From Bacillus pseudomycoides (lineage in GTDB: Bacteria; Bacillota; Bacilli; Bacillales; Bacillaceae_G): a stretch of DNA of 34,739 nt. Of this stretch, positions 20,897 to 28,792 are shown in pieces; positions within the stretch are counted from its first letter, which is position 1; each line of letters begins with the position of its first letter. The stretch is from NCBI RefSeq assembly GCF_002582035.1, contig NZ_NUQE01000033.1:16841-51579 (forward strand). The letters are read 5' to 3'. The position numbers were made by a program, and so were the translations under genes. The notes beneath the pieces are model-generated. The model searched no databases. It was not told the origin of the DNA and saw only the letters and a list, made by a program, of their open reading frames with translations.

Positions 20897-21328
20897 TTAT
20901 ATCTCGAAGAATGTTCTTTCGAATGTTCCTGGGATAGATTGCAGTTCTGCATCAGGTTCGAAGATCTCAATGTTTGTGTAGAAAACTGATACAAGAACCA
21001 TAATCTGTCCTCCAGGGCATTCTAATGTTGTTGCAGGTGGACTTAGCGTAAGCATTCTAGTAATTTGTCCATTATTTCCTGAGGTAAATTCTGCTGATGC
21101 TTCAATGGTTCCACTAACCTCAGTTCTCTTCGGATTACTAGGAAAGCTTCCATCTCTGTTCATGCAAGCGTATACTGCAGTTGCATCTGCCATTGCAATA
21201 ACTATTGTCGTCACATTATCGCCAAGACCTGCTATATTAAATGAAACTAACAGGTTCCCGCCTGAAGAAGGTCCAGCGGCACTGGCATTCATAAATTGTG
21301 GATTCGGCCTAAAGTGTTGATTCGTCAT
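20897..21328 (-). CDS. Conserved beta-rich protein of unknown function, paralogue 1
   Basis: I do not recognise the family. The 143-aa product has a short polar start (MTNQHFRPNPQFMNASAAG) and a domain of about 120 residues with alternating hydrophobic strands (LLVSFNIAGL, ATAVYACMNRDGSFP, EASAEFTSG, ITRMLTLSPP, QIMVLVSVFYTNIEI, GTFERTFFEI). There is no signal peptide or membrane helix, and two Cys (VYAC, LECP) are conserved with the neighbouring paralogue. GGGGA lies about 9 bases before the ATG. A spore-surface or phage-derived origin is possible but unproven. Confidence 0.75.
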   Translation of the reverse strand: MTNQHFRPNPQFMNASAAGPSSGGNLLVSFNIAGLGDNVTTIVIAMADATAVYACMNRDGSFPSNPKRTEVSGTIEASAEFTSGNNGQITRMLTLSPPATTLECPGGQIMVLVSVFYTNIEIFEPDAELQSIPGTFERTFFEI

Positions 21329-21461
21329 GAAATCTCATCCCCTTATTCATGGTAATTCAATATATGCCTGTACGAGGAAGAACGACAGAGATAAGAGTGG
21401 AAAATTTTAAGTACATGAGAAAAAAATAATGAGTGAAACAGAGATGGATGTCGTACTTTCG

Positions 21462-21503
21462 CAATGATAAAAATCGCTGTACATACAGAGATTTTTATCA
21501 TTG
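21462..21503. terminator. 14-bp inverted repeat after paralogue 2
   Basis: CAATGATAAAAATC and its exact complement (21490-21503) flank a 14-base loop; TATCCCTTTTTATTT follows. It lies 24 bases past the stop of the minus-strand gene, so it is likely its terminator. Confidence 0.6.
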
Positions 21504-21526
21504 GATTATATCCCTTTTTATTTCCG

Positions 21527-22273
21527 TTATATCTCGAAATTTGTTCTTTCGAATATTCCCTCAATATATGCTATGCCGGCATGGGGTTCTGAGACTTGAA
21601 CATTCGTGTAGGAAACCGATACAAGAACCATTTCTTGTCCTAGAGGGCATTCTAATGTTATTGCGGGTAAATATATTGTAAGGATTCGAGTAACTTGCTC
21701 ATTTTTTCCCGAGGTAAATCTCACAGATGCTTCAACGGGTCCGCTAACTTCAGTTTTTTTCAAATCGTTAGGGAAGTTTCCGCTTCTGTTTATGCAGGCG
21801 TATACTGCAGTTACATCAGCACTTGCAGTAGCTGTTGTCGTCATATTATCGCTAAGACCAGCTATTGTAAATGAAACTATTAAGTGTGCACTTGAAGAAG
21901 GTCCAGTGGCATTTACGCTAATAAGAGGTGCACCGCCACTGATTTCAATTTTTTTAGACTGACGAGTGGTCGATAATCGGTTAAGTGTTTTATTATTTTT
22001 ATTTGCGATCGATTTTGACACTACTACTGCATTTTGTAATGTATTAGCTAAAGCGGTCGTATAAATTTTAGCCCTGACTGTATTTTGCGAGTTTACAAAT
22101 TGATTGTTGTTTTGTAGACTAGTACCATTTTGTAATCTTATATCATTATCTTGATTAGCACATAATTCTGGAAAGTTCGCTTTAAAGTGTTGACTATTAT
22201 AATGAATATCATCACTTTGATACGTATAGCCAAATTTGTTAGTAGTGTATAGCTTTTTTTTATTAGAAGTCAT
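21527..22273 (-). CDS. Conserved beta-rich protein of unknown function, paralogue 2 (long)
   Basis: The 248-aa product has a polar, Asn/Gln-rich N-terminal region (1-125; YQSDDIHYNSQHFKANFPEL, then QNGTSLQNNNQFVNSQNTV) followed by a C-terminal domain matching paralogue 1 at about 75 of 118 ungapped positions counted by eye (for example TAVYAC, TLECP, FERT-x-FEI). The N-terminal part keeps an HF-x-x-N-P-like segment (QHFKANFPEL vs QHFRPNPQF), suggesting paralogue 1 lost the linker. AGAGGTG precedes ATG 22273. No signal peptide. Function unknown; the two genes are tandem with separate hairpins. Confidence 0.75.
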   Translation of the reverse strand: MTSNKKKLYTTNKFGYTYQSDDIHYNSQHFKANFPELCANQDNDIRLQNGTSLQNNNQFVNSQNTVRAKIYTTALANTLQNAVVVSKSIANKNNKTLNRLSTTRQSKKIEISGGAPLISVNATGPSSSAHLIVSFTIAGLSDNMTTTATASADVTAVYACINRSGNFPNDLKKTEVSGPVEASVRFTSGKNEQVTRILTIYLPAITLECPLGQEMVLVSVSYTNVQVSEPHAGIAYIEGIFERTNFEI

Positions 22274-22364
22274 TTTTTCACCTCTAAATAAAACGTTTTG
22301 GAATGTCTATATACATAATATATACAAGATGCAATGAATTTGTTTGTATATGCATTTAAACATT

Positions 22365-22430
22365 TTTATCCCGCTACTTTTGGGCAGTAAGAGCCCGATT
22401 GTTTCAACTAATTATCAGTGGGAGGTAGGG
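22365..22430 (+). repeat. bcr1-like repeat, copy E (partial)
   Basis: It starts TTTATCCCGCTACTTTTGGG and jumps from GGGCAGTAAG directly to the later block AGAGCCCGATTG, then ends near ATCAGTGGGAGG; the 3' GTTTCACTTTAT end is missing. Confidence 0.72.
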
Positions 22431-22559
22431 TTGTCAATATAACAAGACTATGGCAGTATATAAAAGTATATAAGGAAGACCTATATTTTTTATAAAAAGG
22501 AAATTAAAACCAATTCTTGTATATTAGAATTAATAATAGCGAGTGGAGGAAATGAAAGT

Positions 22560-22895
22560 ATGGCTAATTTACCAAATTGCCCGAAATGTAATTCAGAATA
22601 CACTTACGAAGATGGAGTTCTTTTTGTTTGTCCAGAATGTGCACATGAGTGGAGTTTAGAAACTGAAGGTAGTGAAGATGAAAAGGTTATTAAAGATGCG
22701 AACGGAAATGTGTTAAACGATGGTGATTCTGTAACAGTAATCAAAGACCTTAAAGTAAAAGGAACTTCATTAGTTGTAAAAATCGGTACAAAAGTAAAAA
22801 ATATTCGTTTAGTTGATGGCGATCATGATATTGACTGTAAAATTGATGGTTTTGGACCTATGAAGTTAAAATCTGAATTTGTTAAAAAAGCATAA
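22560..22895 (+). CDS. yjdM: PhnA/YjdM-type zinc-ribbon protein
   Basis: The 111-aa protein matches the PhnA (YjdM) family: a zinc ribbon CPKC...CPEC (about 8-29) and a C-terminal SH3-like domain ([20 protein letters not shown] and [13 protein letters not shown]...[14 protein letters not shown]). Despite the old name, family members are not needed for phosphonate breakdown and no phosphonate genes are nearby; a nucleic-acid or regulatory role is only guessed. GTGGAGGAAATG-type ribosome site precedes ATG 22560. A strong terminator follows, so it is monocistronic. Confidence 0.95.
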   Translation: MANLPNCPKCNSEYTYEDGVLFVCPECAHEWSLETEGSEDEKVIKDANGNVLNDGDSVTVIKDLKVKGTSLVVKIGTKVKNIRLVDGDHDIDCKIDGFGPMKLKSEFVKKA

Positions 22896-22911
22896 AGTAT
22901 TTATAGAAACT

Positions 22912-22957
22912 AAAAAGGATTACCTTGTATATTCATAAGAGGTAATCCTTTTTAATC
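22912..22957 (+). terminator. Terminator after yjdM
   Basis: AAAAAGGATTACCT and its exact complement form a 14-bp stem with a 14-base loop, ending in T5. Confidence 0.92.
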
Positions 22958-23034
22958 TGTTTTCTTTTTCCTAATTATCGAGGAATAAAAGCTTGTAAAC
23001 ATCGAAGTCTAACTCCTTTAAGCGATTTTTATAA

Positions 23035-23154
23035 TTACATGAAAAATTGATGAACGACTTTGATCAAACCAGCAACACAAGATAATAATACAAAGCCGCC
23101 TAAGCAAGAACTAGTAACAATTTGAGTGAATAATAAATCTTGATTTTCGTTCAT
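23035..23154 (-). CDS. 39-aa small membrane peptide, hypothetical
   Basis: A short frame with an excellent AAAGGAG 9 bases before ATG 23154. The peptide starts polar (MNENQDLLFTQIV), has a hydrophobic helix (about 14-34, TSSCLGGFVLLSCVAGLIKVV) with two Cys, and ends HQFFM. Neither neighbour shares its operon. Family unknown; coding is supported by the start context and membrane-helix composition only. Confidence 0.55.
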   Translation of the reverse strand: MNENQDLLFTQIVTSSCLGGFVLLSCVAGLIKVVHQFFM

Positions 23155-23236
23155 GAGAATCTGCTCCTTTGTCATATTTTCTAACTTTAGCTTACATTAG
23201 AATTAAGAAGCGAAAACATCGAATTGCCTAACAAGT

Positions 23237-23256
23237 TTCTTACATTATTGTAAGAA
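23237..23256. other. Perfect 8-4-8 dyad
   Basis: TTCTTACA-TTAT-TGTAAGAA lies between the yjjG terminator and the small peptide gene, 82 bases upstream of its start; it could be an operator. Confidence 0.35.
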
Positions 23257-23270
23257 TTCTTGTATTTAGA

Positions 23271-23307
23271 AAAACGCTATTCTAATTGAAAGAATAGCGT
23301 TTTTTTA
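23271..23307. terminator. Terminator at the end of yjjG-like gene
   Basis: AAAACGCTATTCT and AGAATAGCGTTTT form a 13-bp stem with T/A runs on both sides; it overlaps the stop of the minus-strand gene. Confidence 0.88.
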
Positions 23308-24009
23308 ACGAATAATAGAGTTCATTTTTAAAATACAGTAAAGCTCATCAAGCTTTTGGATTTCGTAGGTTGGAATGATATCAGTGTTATTTGGTTTCAT
23401 TTCAGGATTGAGCCAACATGTGTCTATCCCAGCTAATTGTCCACCTTTAATATCTGCGCTTAAGGAATCTCCGATAATTAATGCTTGTTCCGGAGAGAAA
23501 TTAGGAATTCTTGCAAAGACATAATTAAAGTATTCCTTCATTGGCTTTTGAAAGCCAGTGTCCTCTGAAACAAAAATATCCTTAAATAATGGATGTAATC
23601 CTGAATTACGTAAGCGTTTATCTTGCGTTTTGGAAACACCGTTCGTAACAATATATAAGTCATATTGCTTTTGTAAGTCTGTTATTAATTCAAGGGCACC
23701 GTTAACAAGCTGATTTCCTTCTTCTAAGTAGCTGCGATAGCTCTTTTCCAGTAAGACTCCATCAACTTCTTGACCGTATTTTTTAAATAAAATAGAAAAG
23801 CGAGTATTTACTACCTCATCACGATCTAGCTTTCCGTCTTCAAAGGACTTCCAAAGACCTTGATTGATTTCTTTATAATGTGCTTCGATTTCAGCTGTTA
23901 AGGGGACTTGTTGCTCTTCGAAAAGCGAGCGCAGCGCTACGCGTTCTGCTGCAGCAAAATCCAGTAGTGTATCGTCTACATCAAATAATAACGTTTGATA
24001 ATGTTTCAA
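23305..24009 (-). CDS. HAD-family YjjG-type pyrimidine 5'-nucleotidase
   Basis: The 234-aa protein is a haloacid-dehalogenase hydrolase of the YjjG/YfnB type: motif I DVDDTLL with Asp10 and Asp12, an inserted helical cap, motif II IVTNG (about 120), motif III Lys in FQKPMKEYF, and motif IV IIGDSLSADIKGG. YjjG enzymes dephosphorylate non-canonical pyrimidine nucleotides, clearing them from the pool. TTG at 24009 is the likely start, with GGGGGA about 8 bases upstream and no ATG nearby. It is monocistronic. Confidence 0.9.
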   Translation of the reverse strand: MKHYQTLLFDVDDTLLDFAAAERVALRSLFEEQQVPLTAEIEAHYKEINQGLWKSFEDGKLDRDEVVNTRFSILFKKYGQEVDGVLLEKSYRSYLEEGNQLVNGALELITDLQKQYDLYIVTNGVSKTQDKRLRNSGLHPLFKDIFVSEDTGFQKPMKEYFNYVFARIPNFSPEQALIIGDSLSADIKGGQLAGIDTCWLNPEMKPNNTDIIPTYEIQKLDELYCILKMNSIIR

Positions 24010-24100
24010 AAGTCTTCCCCCATTTTTTCTTTTGTTACCCAGTATAGCATTTTTTATTTAATGACTGGTGAAAAGTGGCTTTTAGAACTGGAGCTGAACA

Positions 24101-24931
24101 TTATAATTCTTTCAAAGAACAAATAAACTTCTCTAGGCTTTGTGACTTTTGTTTTCCACGTTTAATAATAAAATCAATCTTCATTTTGTCTGGTAGTTCT
24201 TTATGATGAATGGCCTTCATTTCTTTTCGGCTATGTATAACATCTGCTGGTAGGATGCTTATCCCAAGTCCTGCATGAACCGCTTGGAGAATAGATTCAA
24301 GTGAATCGAATTCCATAATAGTCGGTTGATTGAAATGATGTTTCTCTGCAAAATCCAACAATTTATTTCTATATATACAACTGGGATCGCTATTTACAAG
24401 TAGCGTTTCGTGACTGTGCTGTTTAATTGGTGAGATGAGTATAATGTTTTCAAAATAACGGTAAACACTTTCAAATTGTGAATCATTATATGTACCGCTT
24501 ATAAAAATTCCATCAACCTCTCCGTAAGAAAGCATTTCTTGTAATTTTAGTTTATTAGTCGTTTTTATTTTTATATCAATGTTGTTATTAGACTGTAAAA
24601 AGGAAGAAAACAGGTGGGGAACTTTCACAGCAGAAATTGTTTGCGGTGCCCCGATAATTAAAGATTCTCTCCACTTTTTCGGGTTTATTTTTGTTTTTGC
24701 TTCATCCATTAACATCATAATTTGATTTGTATAATCTAATAAAATTTTTCCGTCGTCAGTTAAGGTTACACCTCTGTTATTCCGTTTTAATAATTTGGCT
24801 CCTAGTTCTTCTTCTAAGCTTTTTATACGCTGGCTTATATTTGGCTGCACATATCCAAGTTTTTCAGCAGCTCTAGATATAGATTGTAATTCAGCAACAT
24901 GTTTAAAAATCCATAAATCGTGACTTTCCAA
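24101..24931 (-). CDS. LysR-family transcriptional regulator
   Basis: The 276-aa protein has the N-terminal LysR helix-turn-helix (about 1-60: SISRAAEKLGYVQPNISQRIKSLEEELGAKLLKRNNRGVTLT) and a periplasmic-binding-like co-inducer domain (about 88-276; GAPQTIS, then FISGTYND and AVHAGLGISILPADV). It is divergent from the SDR gene, with a 17-bp palindrome in the gap, so it probably controls it and itself. The inducer is unknown. Its length is slightly short of the usual 290-300. Confidence 0.94.
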   Translation of the reverse strand: MESHDLWIFKHVAELQSISRAAEKLGYVQPNISQRIKSLEEELGAKLLKRNNRGVTLTDDGKILLDYTNQIMMLMDEAKTKINPKKWRESLIIGAPQTISAVKVPHLFSSFLQSNNNIDIKIKTTNKLKLQEMLSYGEVDGIFISGTYNDSQFESVYRYFENIILISPIKQHSHETLLVNSDPSCIYRNKLLDFAEKHHFNQPTIMEFDSLESILQAVHAGLGISILPADVIHSRKEMKAIHHKELPDKMKIDFIIKRGKQKSQSLEKFICSLKEL

Positions 24932-24950
24932 AAGTATACCCCTCCACTGA

Positions 24951-24967
24951 TATCATTTTAAATGATA
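24951..24967. promoter_or_regulatory. Palindrome between LysR and SDR genes
   Basis: TATCATTT-T-AAATGATA is a perfect 8-1-8 dyad about 20 bases upstream of the LysR start codon. It fits the T-N11-A type LysR site. Confidence 0.6.
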
Positions 24968-25050
24968 CCACCTTCATTATTCAGTATTATACCTTTCGGA
25001 TGAGCGAAGATACAATGATAACAAATAGGAAAAGAAGAGGAGAAGGAGCA

Positions 25051-25791
25051 ATGGAGATAAAAGATAAAGTGGTTATTATAACAGGCGGCGGTACTGGTAT
25101 CGGAAAGGCTACAGCTTTGAGATTAGCAGATGCGGGAGCAAAGGTTGTGATTAATTACAGCCATTCGGAAAAAGAAGCAGTAGAAACAAGGAATGAAATT
25201 GTACAACGCGGAGGTACAGCACTCGTTTTGAAAGCTAATGTAGCGGTAGAAAAAGAAGTTGAGGACATGGTACTGCAAATTGTGAAATTTTTTGGGACAG
25301 TAGATTGTTTAGTGAATAATGCAAGTATAACAGCACAAATACCAATGGATGATTTACAGTCTGTAACGGATGAAGTGTGGGATTCTCTTTTTAACGTAAA
25401 TGTGAAAGGGATGTTTCATTGCGTAAAGGCTGTTGTTCCTTATATGAAGGAGCAAGGATCGGGTGCTATCGTGAATGTAGGCAGCGTTGCTGGAATAACA
25501 GGATTAGGTTCATCTGTACCGTATGCAGCAACAAAAGGAGCCATTCATACGATGACGAAATCGTTAGCAATTGCACTTGCACCTGAGATTAGGGTCAATA
25601 GTATCGCTCCTGGTGCAGTTCACACAAGATGGTGGGCTGACAATGAAGAGAAGATGCATCAACTTGCAGGAAATATACCACTGAAAAGAATTTCGACACC
25701 GGATGAGATTGCAGAGGCAATCATTTTTCAATTGACCCAAGAGTCTATTACGGGGCAGGTATTTACAATTGATAACGGGCAGACACTTTGA
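25051..25791 (+). CDS. SDR family oxidoreductase
   Basis: The 246-aa classical short-chain dehydrogenase has cofactor motif TGGGTGIG (11-18), NNAS (89-92) and the triad Ser145, Tyr158 and Lys162 in SVPYAATKG. It resembles 3-oxoacyl-ACP reductase/glucose dehydrogenase-like enzymes but the substrate is not known. AAGGAG precedes ATG 25051; an in-frame ATG at 25000 is not preceded by such a site. Single transcript ended by a hairpin, controlled probably by the divergent LysR protein. Confidence 0.92.
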   Translation: MEIKDKVVIITGGGTGIGKATALRLADAGAKVVINYSHSEKEAVETRNEIVQRGGTALVLKANVAVEKEVEDMVLQIVKFFGTVDCLVNNASITAQIPMDDLQSVTDEVWDSLFNVNVKGMFHCVKAVVPYMKEQGSGAIVNVGSVAGITGLGSSVPYAATKGAIHTMTKSLAIALAPEIRVNSIAPGAVHTRWWADNEEKMHQLAGNIPLKRISTPDEIAEAIIFQLTQESITGQVFTIDNGQTL

Positions 25792-25807
25792 AGCTGTAGT
25801 TTATAGC

Positions 25808-25845
25808 AACATCCTCTTACTTCATGTATAAGAGGATGTTTTTCG
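25808..25845 (+). terminator. Terminator after the SDR gene
   Basis: AACATCCTCTTA and its exact complement form a 12-bp stem, followed by TTTTTCG. Confidence 0.92.
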
Positions 25846-25898
25846 TTTCCTAAGATTCACGGTTACATAGCAGAGCGTTGAAATTCGTATGTGTATTT

Positions 25899-26279
25899 TC
25901 AATTTTGTTCCTTCAGTTTATCGTTTAAAATATTCTCCTCTAAGACAGCAAATTTATCACCATATACTTTCGTAATATGTCTTTCCCCCCAAGTACATAG
26001 AGAGCTTAAAATATCTTGTAAGCTCCATCCATATTCACTTAGTTCATATTCCACTTTTGGAGGCACTTGATTGTAAACGATGCGATTGATGACACCATCT
26101 TCTTCTAACTCACGTAATTGCTGCGTTAACATTTTCTGTGTAATGTTTGGCATAAGACGTTTTAATTCACTTGTACGTTTTTTACCATGCGTAAGATGAC
26201 AAAGAATCACACATTTCCATTTTCCTCCTATTACTTCAAGTGTTGCTTCTACGGAAATATTGTACTTTTTTTTCTCCAT
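25899..26279 (-). CDS. HxlR-family winged-helix regulator
   Basis: The 126-aa protein shows the HxlR core: EVIGGKWKCVILCHL, then RTSELKRLMPNITQKMLTQQLRELEEDGVINR and YELSEYG. Two cysteines (Cys23 and Cys27) lie in the first helix; relatives YodB and CatR use an N-terminal Cys to sense quinones or diamide, but this protein lacks that exact position. It is divergent from the MFS-AKR operon with repeated dyads between, so it probably represses that operon and itself. Confidence 0.93.
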   Translation of the reverse strand: MEKKKYNISVEATLEVIGGKWKCVILCHLTHGKKRTSELKRLMPNITQKMLTQQLRELEEDGVINRIVYNQVPPKVEYELSEYGWSLQDILSSLCTWGERHITKVYGDKFAVLEENILNDKLKEQN

Positions 26280-26297
26280 ATTCTTCCTCCTAATCTA

Positions 26298-26361
26298 TAG
26301 GTACTTTTTAGTGCCTATATAACTTTTTAGTACCTATATTACTTAAAAGTACGTACTTTTC
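26298..26361. promoter_or_regulatory. Operator cluster between HxlR gene and MFS operon
   Basis: Three related TACTTTTTAGT-like units follow each other: TAGGTAC-N6-GTGCCTA (26298-26317), AACTTTTTAGTACCTA (26321-26336) and ACTTAAAAGTACGTACTTTT (26341-26360). The first is an imperfect and the last contains a perfect palindrome (AAGTACGTACTT). Spacing about 20 bases suggests several HxlR dimers. Confidence 0.65.
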
Positions 26362-26491
26362 TTTATTTCTCCTATATCCCATAATAGCATTTGCCGGCGG
26401 ATTTTTACCATATGGTTTTCTATATAGCTTTCTATATAGTTTGTTTCGAAGAGATGGAACGATACAACAAGAAGATGAGGGAGGAGAAAGA

Positions 26492-27685
26492 GTGACTTTA
26501 GATAAAAAACGAACTACATTGGCACTGTTGGCATTAGCTGTAAGTGCTTTTGCGATCGGAACAACAGAGTTTATTAGTGTAGGGTTACTGCCGCTTATTG
26601 CTCAAGATTTAAACGTTACGGTTACAACAGCTGGATTAACGGTTTCTTTATATGCTTTAGGGGTGACATTTGGAGCACCTATCTTAACTTCTTTAACATC
26701 CAGTATGTCACGTAAATCTTTATTACTTTGGATTATGATTGTGTTTATTGTTGGAAATAGCATTGCTGCGTGTGCAACAAGTATCAGTTTGTTGCTAGTT
26801 GGTCGTGTTGTCTCTGCGTTTTCACATGGTGTATTTATGTCCATAGGCTCTACAATTGCTGCTGAGTTAGTTCCAGAAAATCGCCGAGCAAGTGCGATTG
26901 CGATGATGTTCACAGGGCTCACAGTAGCAACTGTTACAGGTGTTCCTATTGGTACATTTGTTGGACAACAATTCGGCTGGAGGGCTTCTTTTATAGCGAT
27001 TGTTGTAGTTGGTATCATTGCTTTCATTGCAAACAGTATTCTTGTTCCATCTAATTTGCGAAAAGGGAATCGAACAACGTTTCGTGATCAAATTACTTTG
27101 ATTACAAACGGTCGTTTACTTCTTTTATTTATTATTACAGCTTTAGGCTATGGAGGTACATTCGTTGTCTTTACGTATTTATCTCCATTATTACAAGAGA
27201 TAACCGGGTTTACGGCAGGGGCTGTTACTATTATTTTACTCGTTTATGGAGTAGCAATTGCAATTGGTAACGTCATTGGTGGTAAAGTAGCGAACCGTAA
27301 TCCGATTCGTGCATTATTTTATATGTTTATTGTACAAGCGGTTGTGCTCTTTATGTTAACGTTCACAGCTCCATTTAAGATAGCTGGTCTTATTACAATC
27401 ATCTTAATGGGATTATTAGCGTTTATGAATGTCCCAGGATTACAGGTATATGTAGTGATGTTAGCTGAACGTTTTGTACCGAGTGCAGTAGATGTGGCAT
27501 CTGCAATGAATATTGCTGCATTTAATGCTGGAATTGCTATTGGTTCTTATTTAGGTGGTGTAATTACAGATTCAATTGGGCTTATTCATACGCCTTGGAT
27601 TGGAGCATTAATGGTTCTAGGAGCTGTGATTTTAACAGGTTGGAGCAAGACTCTAGAACAAAAAGATCAAAAACGTGCAGCGTAG
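26492..27685 (+). CDS. MFS transporter, DHA1 type
   Basis: The 397-aa membrane protein has about 12 helices in the arrangement of DHA1 drug:H+ antiporters (AraJ/PbuE/YdhP branch): MFS motif A-like segment SSMSRKS after helix 2, GRVVSAFSHG in helix 4 and motif C-like GLTVATVTGVPIG in helix 5. A GTG start at 26492 follows GGAGGA by about 7 bases; an upstream TTG has no site. The AKR gene follows with 35 bases between, so they are probably one operon; a role in exporting a toxic aromatic or carbonyl compound is inferred from the HxlR/AKR context. Confidence 0.92.
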   Translation: MTLDKKRTTLALLALAVSAFAIGTTEFISVGLLPLIAQDLNVTVTTAGLTVSLYALGVTFGAPILTSLTSSMSRKSLLLWIMIVFIVGNSIAACATSISLLLVGRVVSAFSHGVFMSIGSTIAAELVPENRRASAIAMMFTGLTVATVTGVPIGTFVGQQFGWRASFIAIVVVGIIAFIANSILVPSNLRKGNRTTFRDQITLITNGRLLLLFIITALGYGGTFVVFTYLSPLLQEITGFTAGAVTIILLVYGVAIAIGNVIGGKVANRNPIRALFYMFIVQAVVLFMLTFTAPFKIAGLITIILMGLLAFMNVPGLQVYVVMLAERFVPSAVDVASAMNIAAFNAGIAIGSYLGGVITDSIGLIHTPWIGALMVLGAVILTGWSKTLEQKDQKRAA

Positions 27686-27720
27686 AAAATTTTCTTTAAA
27701 AATTAGGAGGTTTATTTATA

Positions 27721-28563
27721 ATGGCGAAACATTTACAAGATAAAACAACTTTGCATAACGGTGTACAAATGCCTTGGTTTGGTATTGGGGTATTTAAAGT
27801 AGAAGAAGGTCCTGAGTTAGTGAATGCTGTAAAAACAGCGATTACACATGGCTACCGTAGTATTGATACAGCAGCGATTTATGGAAATGAAGAAGGAGTT
27901 GGACAAGGGATTCGTGAAGGAATACAACAAGCGGGTATTTCGAGAGAAGATGTATTCGTCACATCAAAAGTTTGGAATGCAGATTTAGGATATGAGTCTA
28001 CAATTGCTGCTTATGAGACAAGTTTAAATAAACTTGGACTAGAGTATTTAGATTTATACTTGATTCATTGGCCTGTAGAAGGGAAATATAAAGAGGCATG
28101 GAGAGCATTAGAGACTCTTTATAAGGAAGGACGAGTAAAAGCGATTGGAGTAAGTAATTTTCAAATTCATCATCTTGAAGACTTAATGAAAGATGCAGAG
28201 ATTAAACCAATGGTGAACCAAGTAGAATACCATCCACGCTTAACGCAAAAAGAGCTGCAAGTATTTTGTCAGGAACATGACATTCAGTTAGAAGCTTGGT
28301 CGCCGTTAATGCAAGGACAATTACTTAATCATGAAGTTCTTCAAGAAATTGCTAATAACTATAACAAATCTGTTGCCCAAGTCATTTTACGCTGGGATTT
28401 ACAAAATGGTGTTATCACCATCCCGAAATCTACAAAAGAACATCGAATCGTTGAAAATGCAGATGTATTTGATTTTGAGCTAAAGGAAGAAGATATGAAA
28501 CGCATTGATGATTTGAATGAGAATTATCGTGTTGGTCCAGATCCTGATAATTTTGATTTTTAA
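27721..28563 (+). CDS. Aldo/keto reductase, YvgN/methylglyoxal-reductase type
   Basis: The 280-aa AKR has the catalytic tetrad Asp49, Tyr54, Lys83 and His116 (SIDTAAIYGNE, TSKVW, LIHWP) and the NADPH-binding C-terminal IPKSTKEHRI. From memory it closely resembles B. subtilis YvgN, a glyoxal/methylglyoxal reductase, but has a short extra segment around residues 66-76 (EGIQQAGISRE). AGGAGG lies 10 bases before ATG 27721. It is co-transcribed with the MFS pump under the HxlR operators, suggesting carbonyl detoxification with export. Confidence 0.94.
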   Translation: MAKHLQDKTTLHNGVQMPWFGIGVFKVEEGPELVNAVKTAITHGYRSIDTAAIYGNEEGVGQGIREGIQQAGISREDVFVTSKVWNADLGYESTIAAYETSLNKLGLEYLDLYLIHWPVEGKYKEAWRALETLYKEGRVKAIGVSNFQIHHLEDLMKDAEIKPMVNQVEYHPRLTQKELQVFCQEHDIQLEAWSPLMQGQLLNHEVLQEIANNYNKSVAQVILRWDLQNGVITIPKSTKEHRIVENADVFDFELKEEDMKRIDDLNENYRVGPDPDNFDF

Positions 28564-28662
28564 TGTAATGTACTGTTTCAAAGATGGAATAGAGGAGTTA
28601 TGCTGTCAGGTAACCATGCTAATTTCTGCTCATGTTAAGCATCTGAGGGGATACATGAGGAA

Positions 28663-28696
28663 CCCGCACTTTAAGGAGATAAGTGCGGGAGTTTTC
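28663..28696 (+). terminator. Terminator after the MFS-AKR operon
   Basis: CCCGCACTT (28663-28671) and AAGTGCGGG (28681-28689) are perfectly complementary; AGTTTTC follows. Confidence 0.82.
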
Positions 28697-28792
28697 ATAA
28701 TATGATCACTGATACCAACCCATGTAATTGAGTTATTGTCTAGTCCTCATTTGCATCATCAGATATAATATGGTTTAGAAAGGATGATTTCT

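Noticed and set aside
20897-22273. Endospore appendage (Ena, DUF3992) or BclA-type exosporium proteins
   Set aside because: There is no N-terminal Cys connector, no collagen-like GXX repeat and no exosporium targeting motif that I could recognise.
22560-22895. Phosphonate-utilisation gene
   Set aside because: The PhnA name is historical; no phn lyase or transport genes are present.
16369-23300. Prophage or integrative element inserted at ssrA
   Set aside because: No integrase, phage structural genes or repeated ssrA 3' end are visible.
28563-28660. 12-codon frame after an AGGAG (28592-28596)
   Set aside because: Too short and without hydrophobic or conserved features; likely chance.
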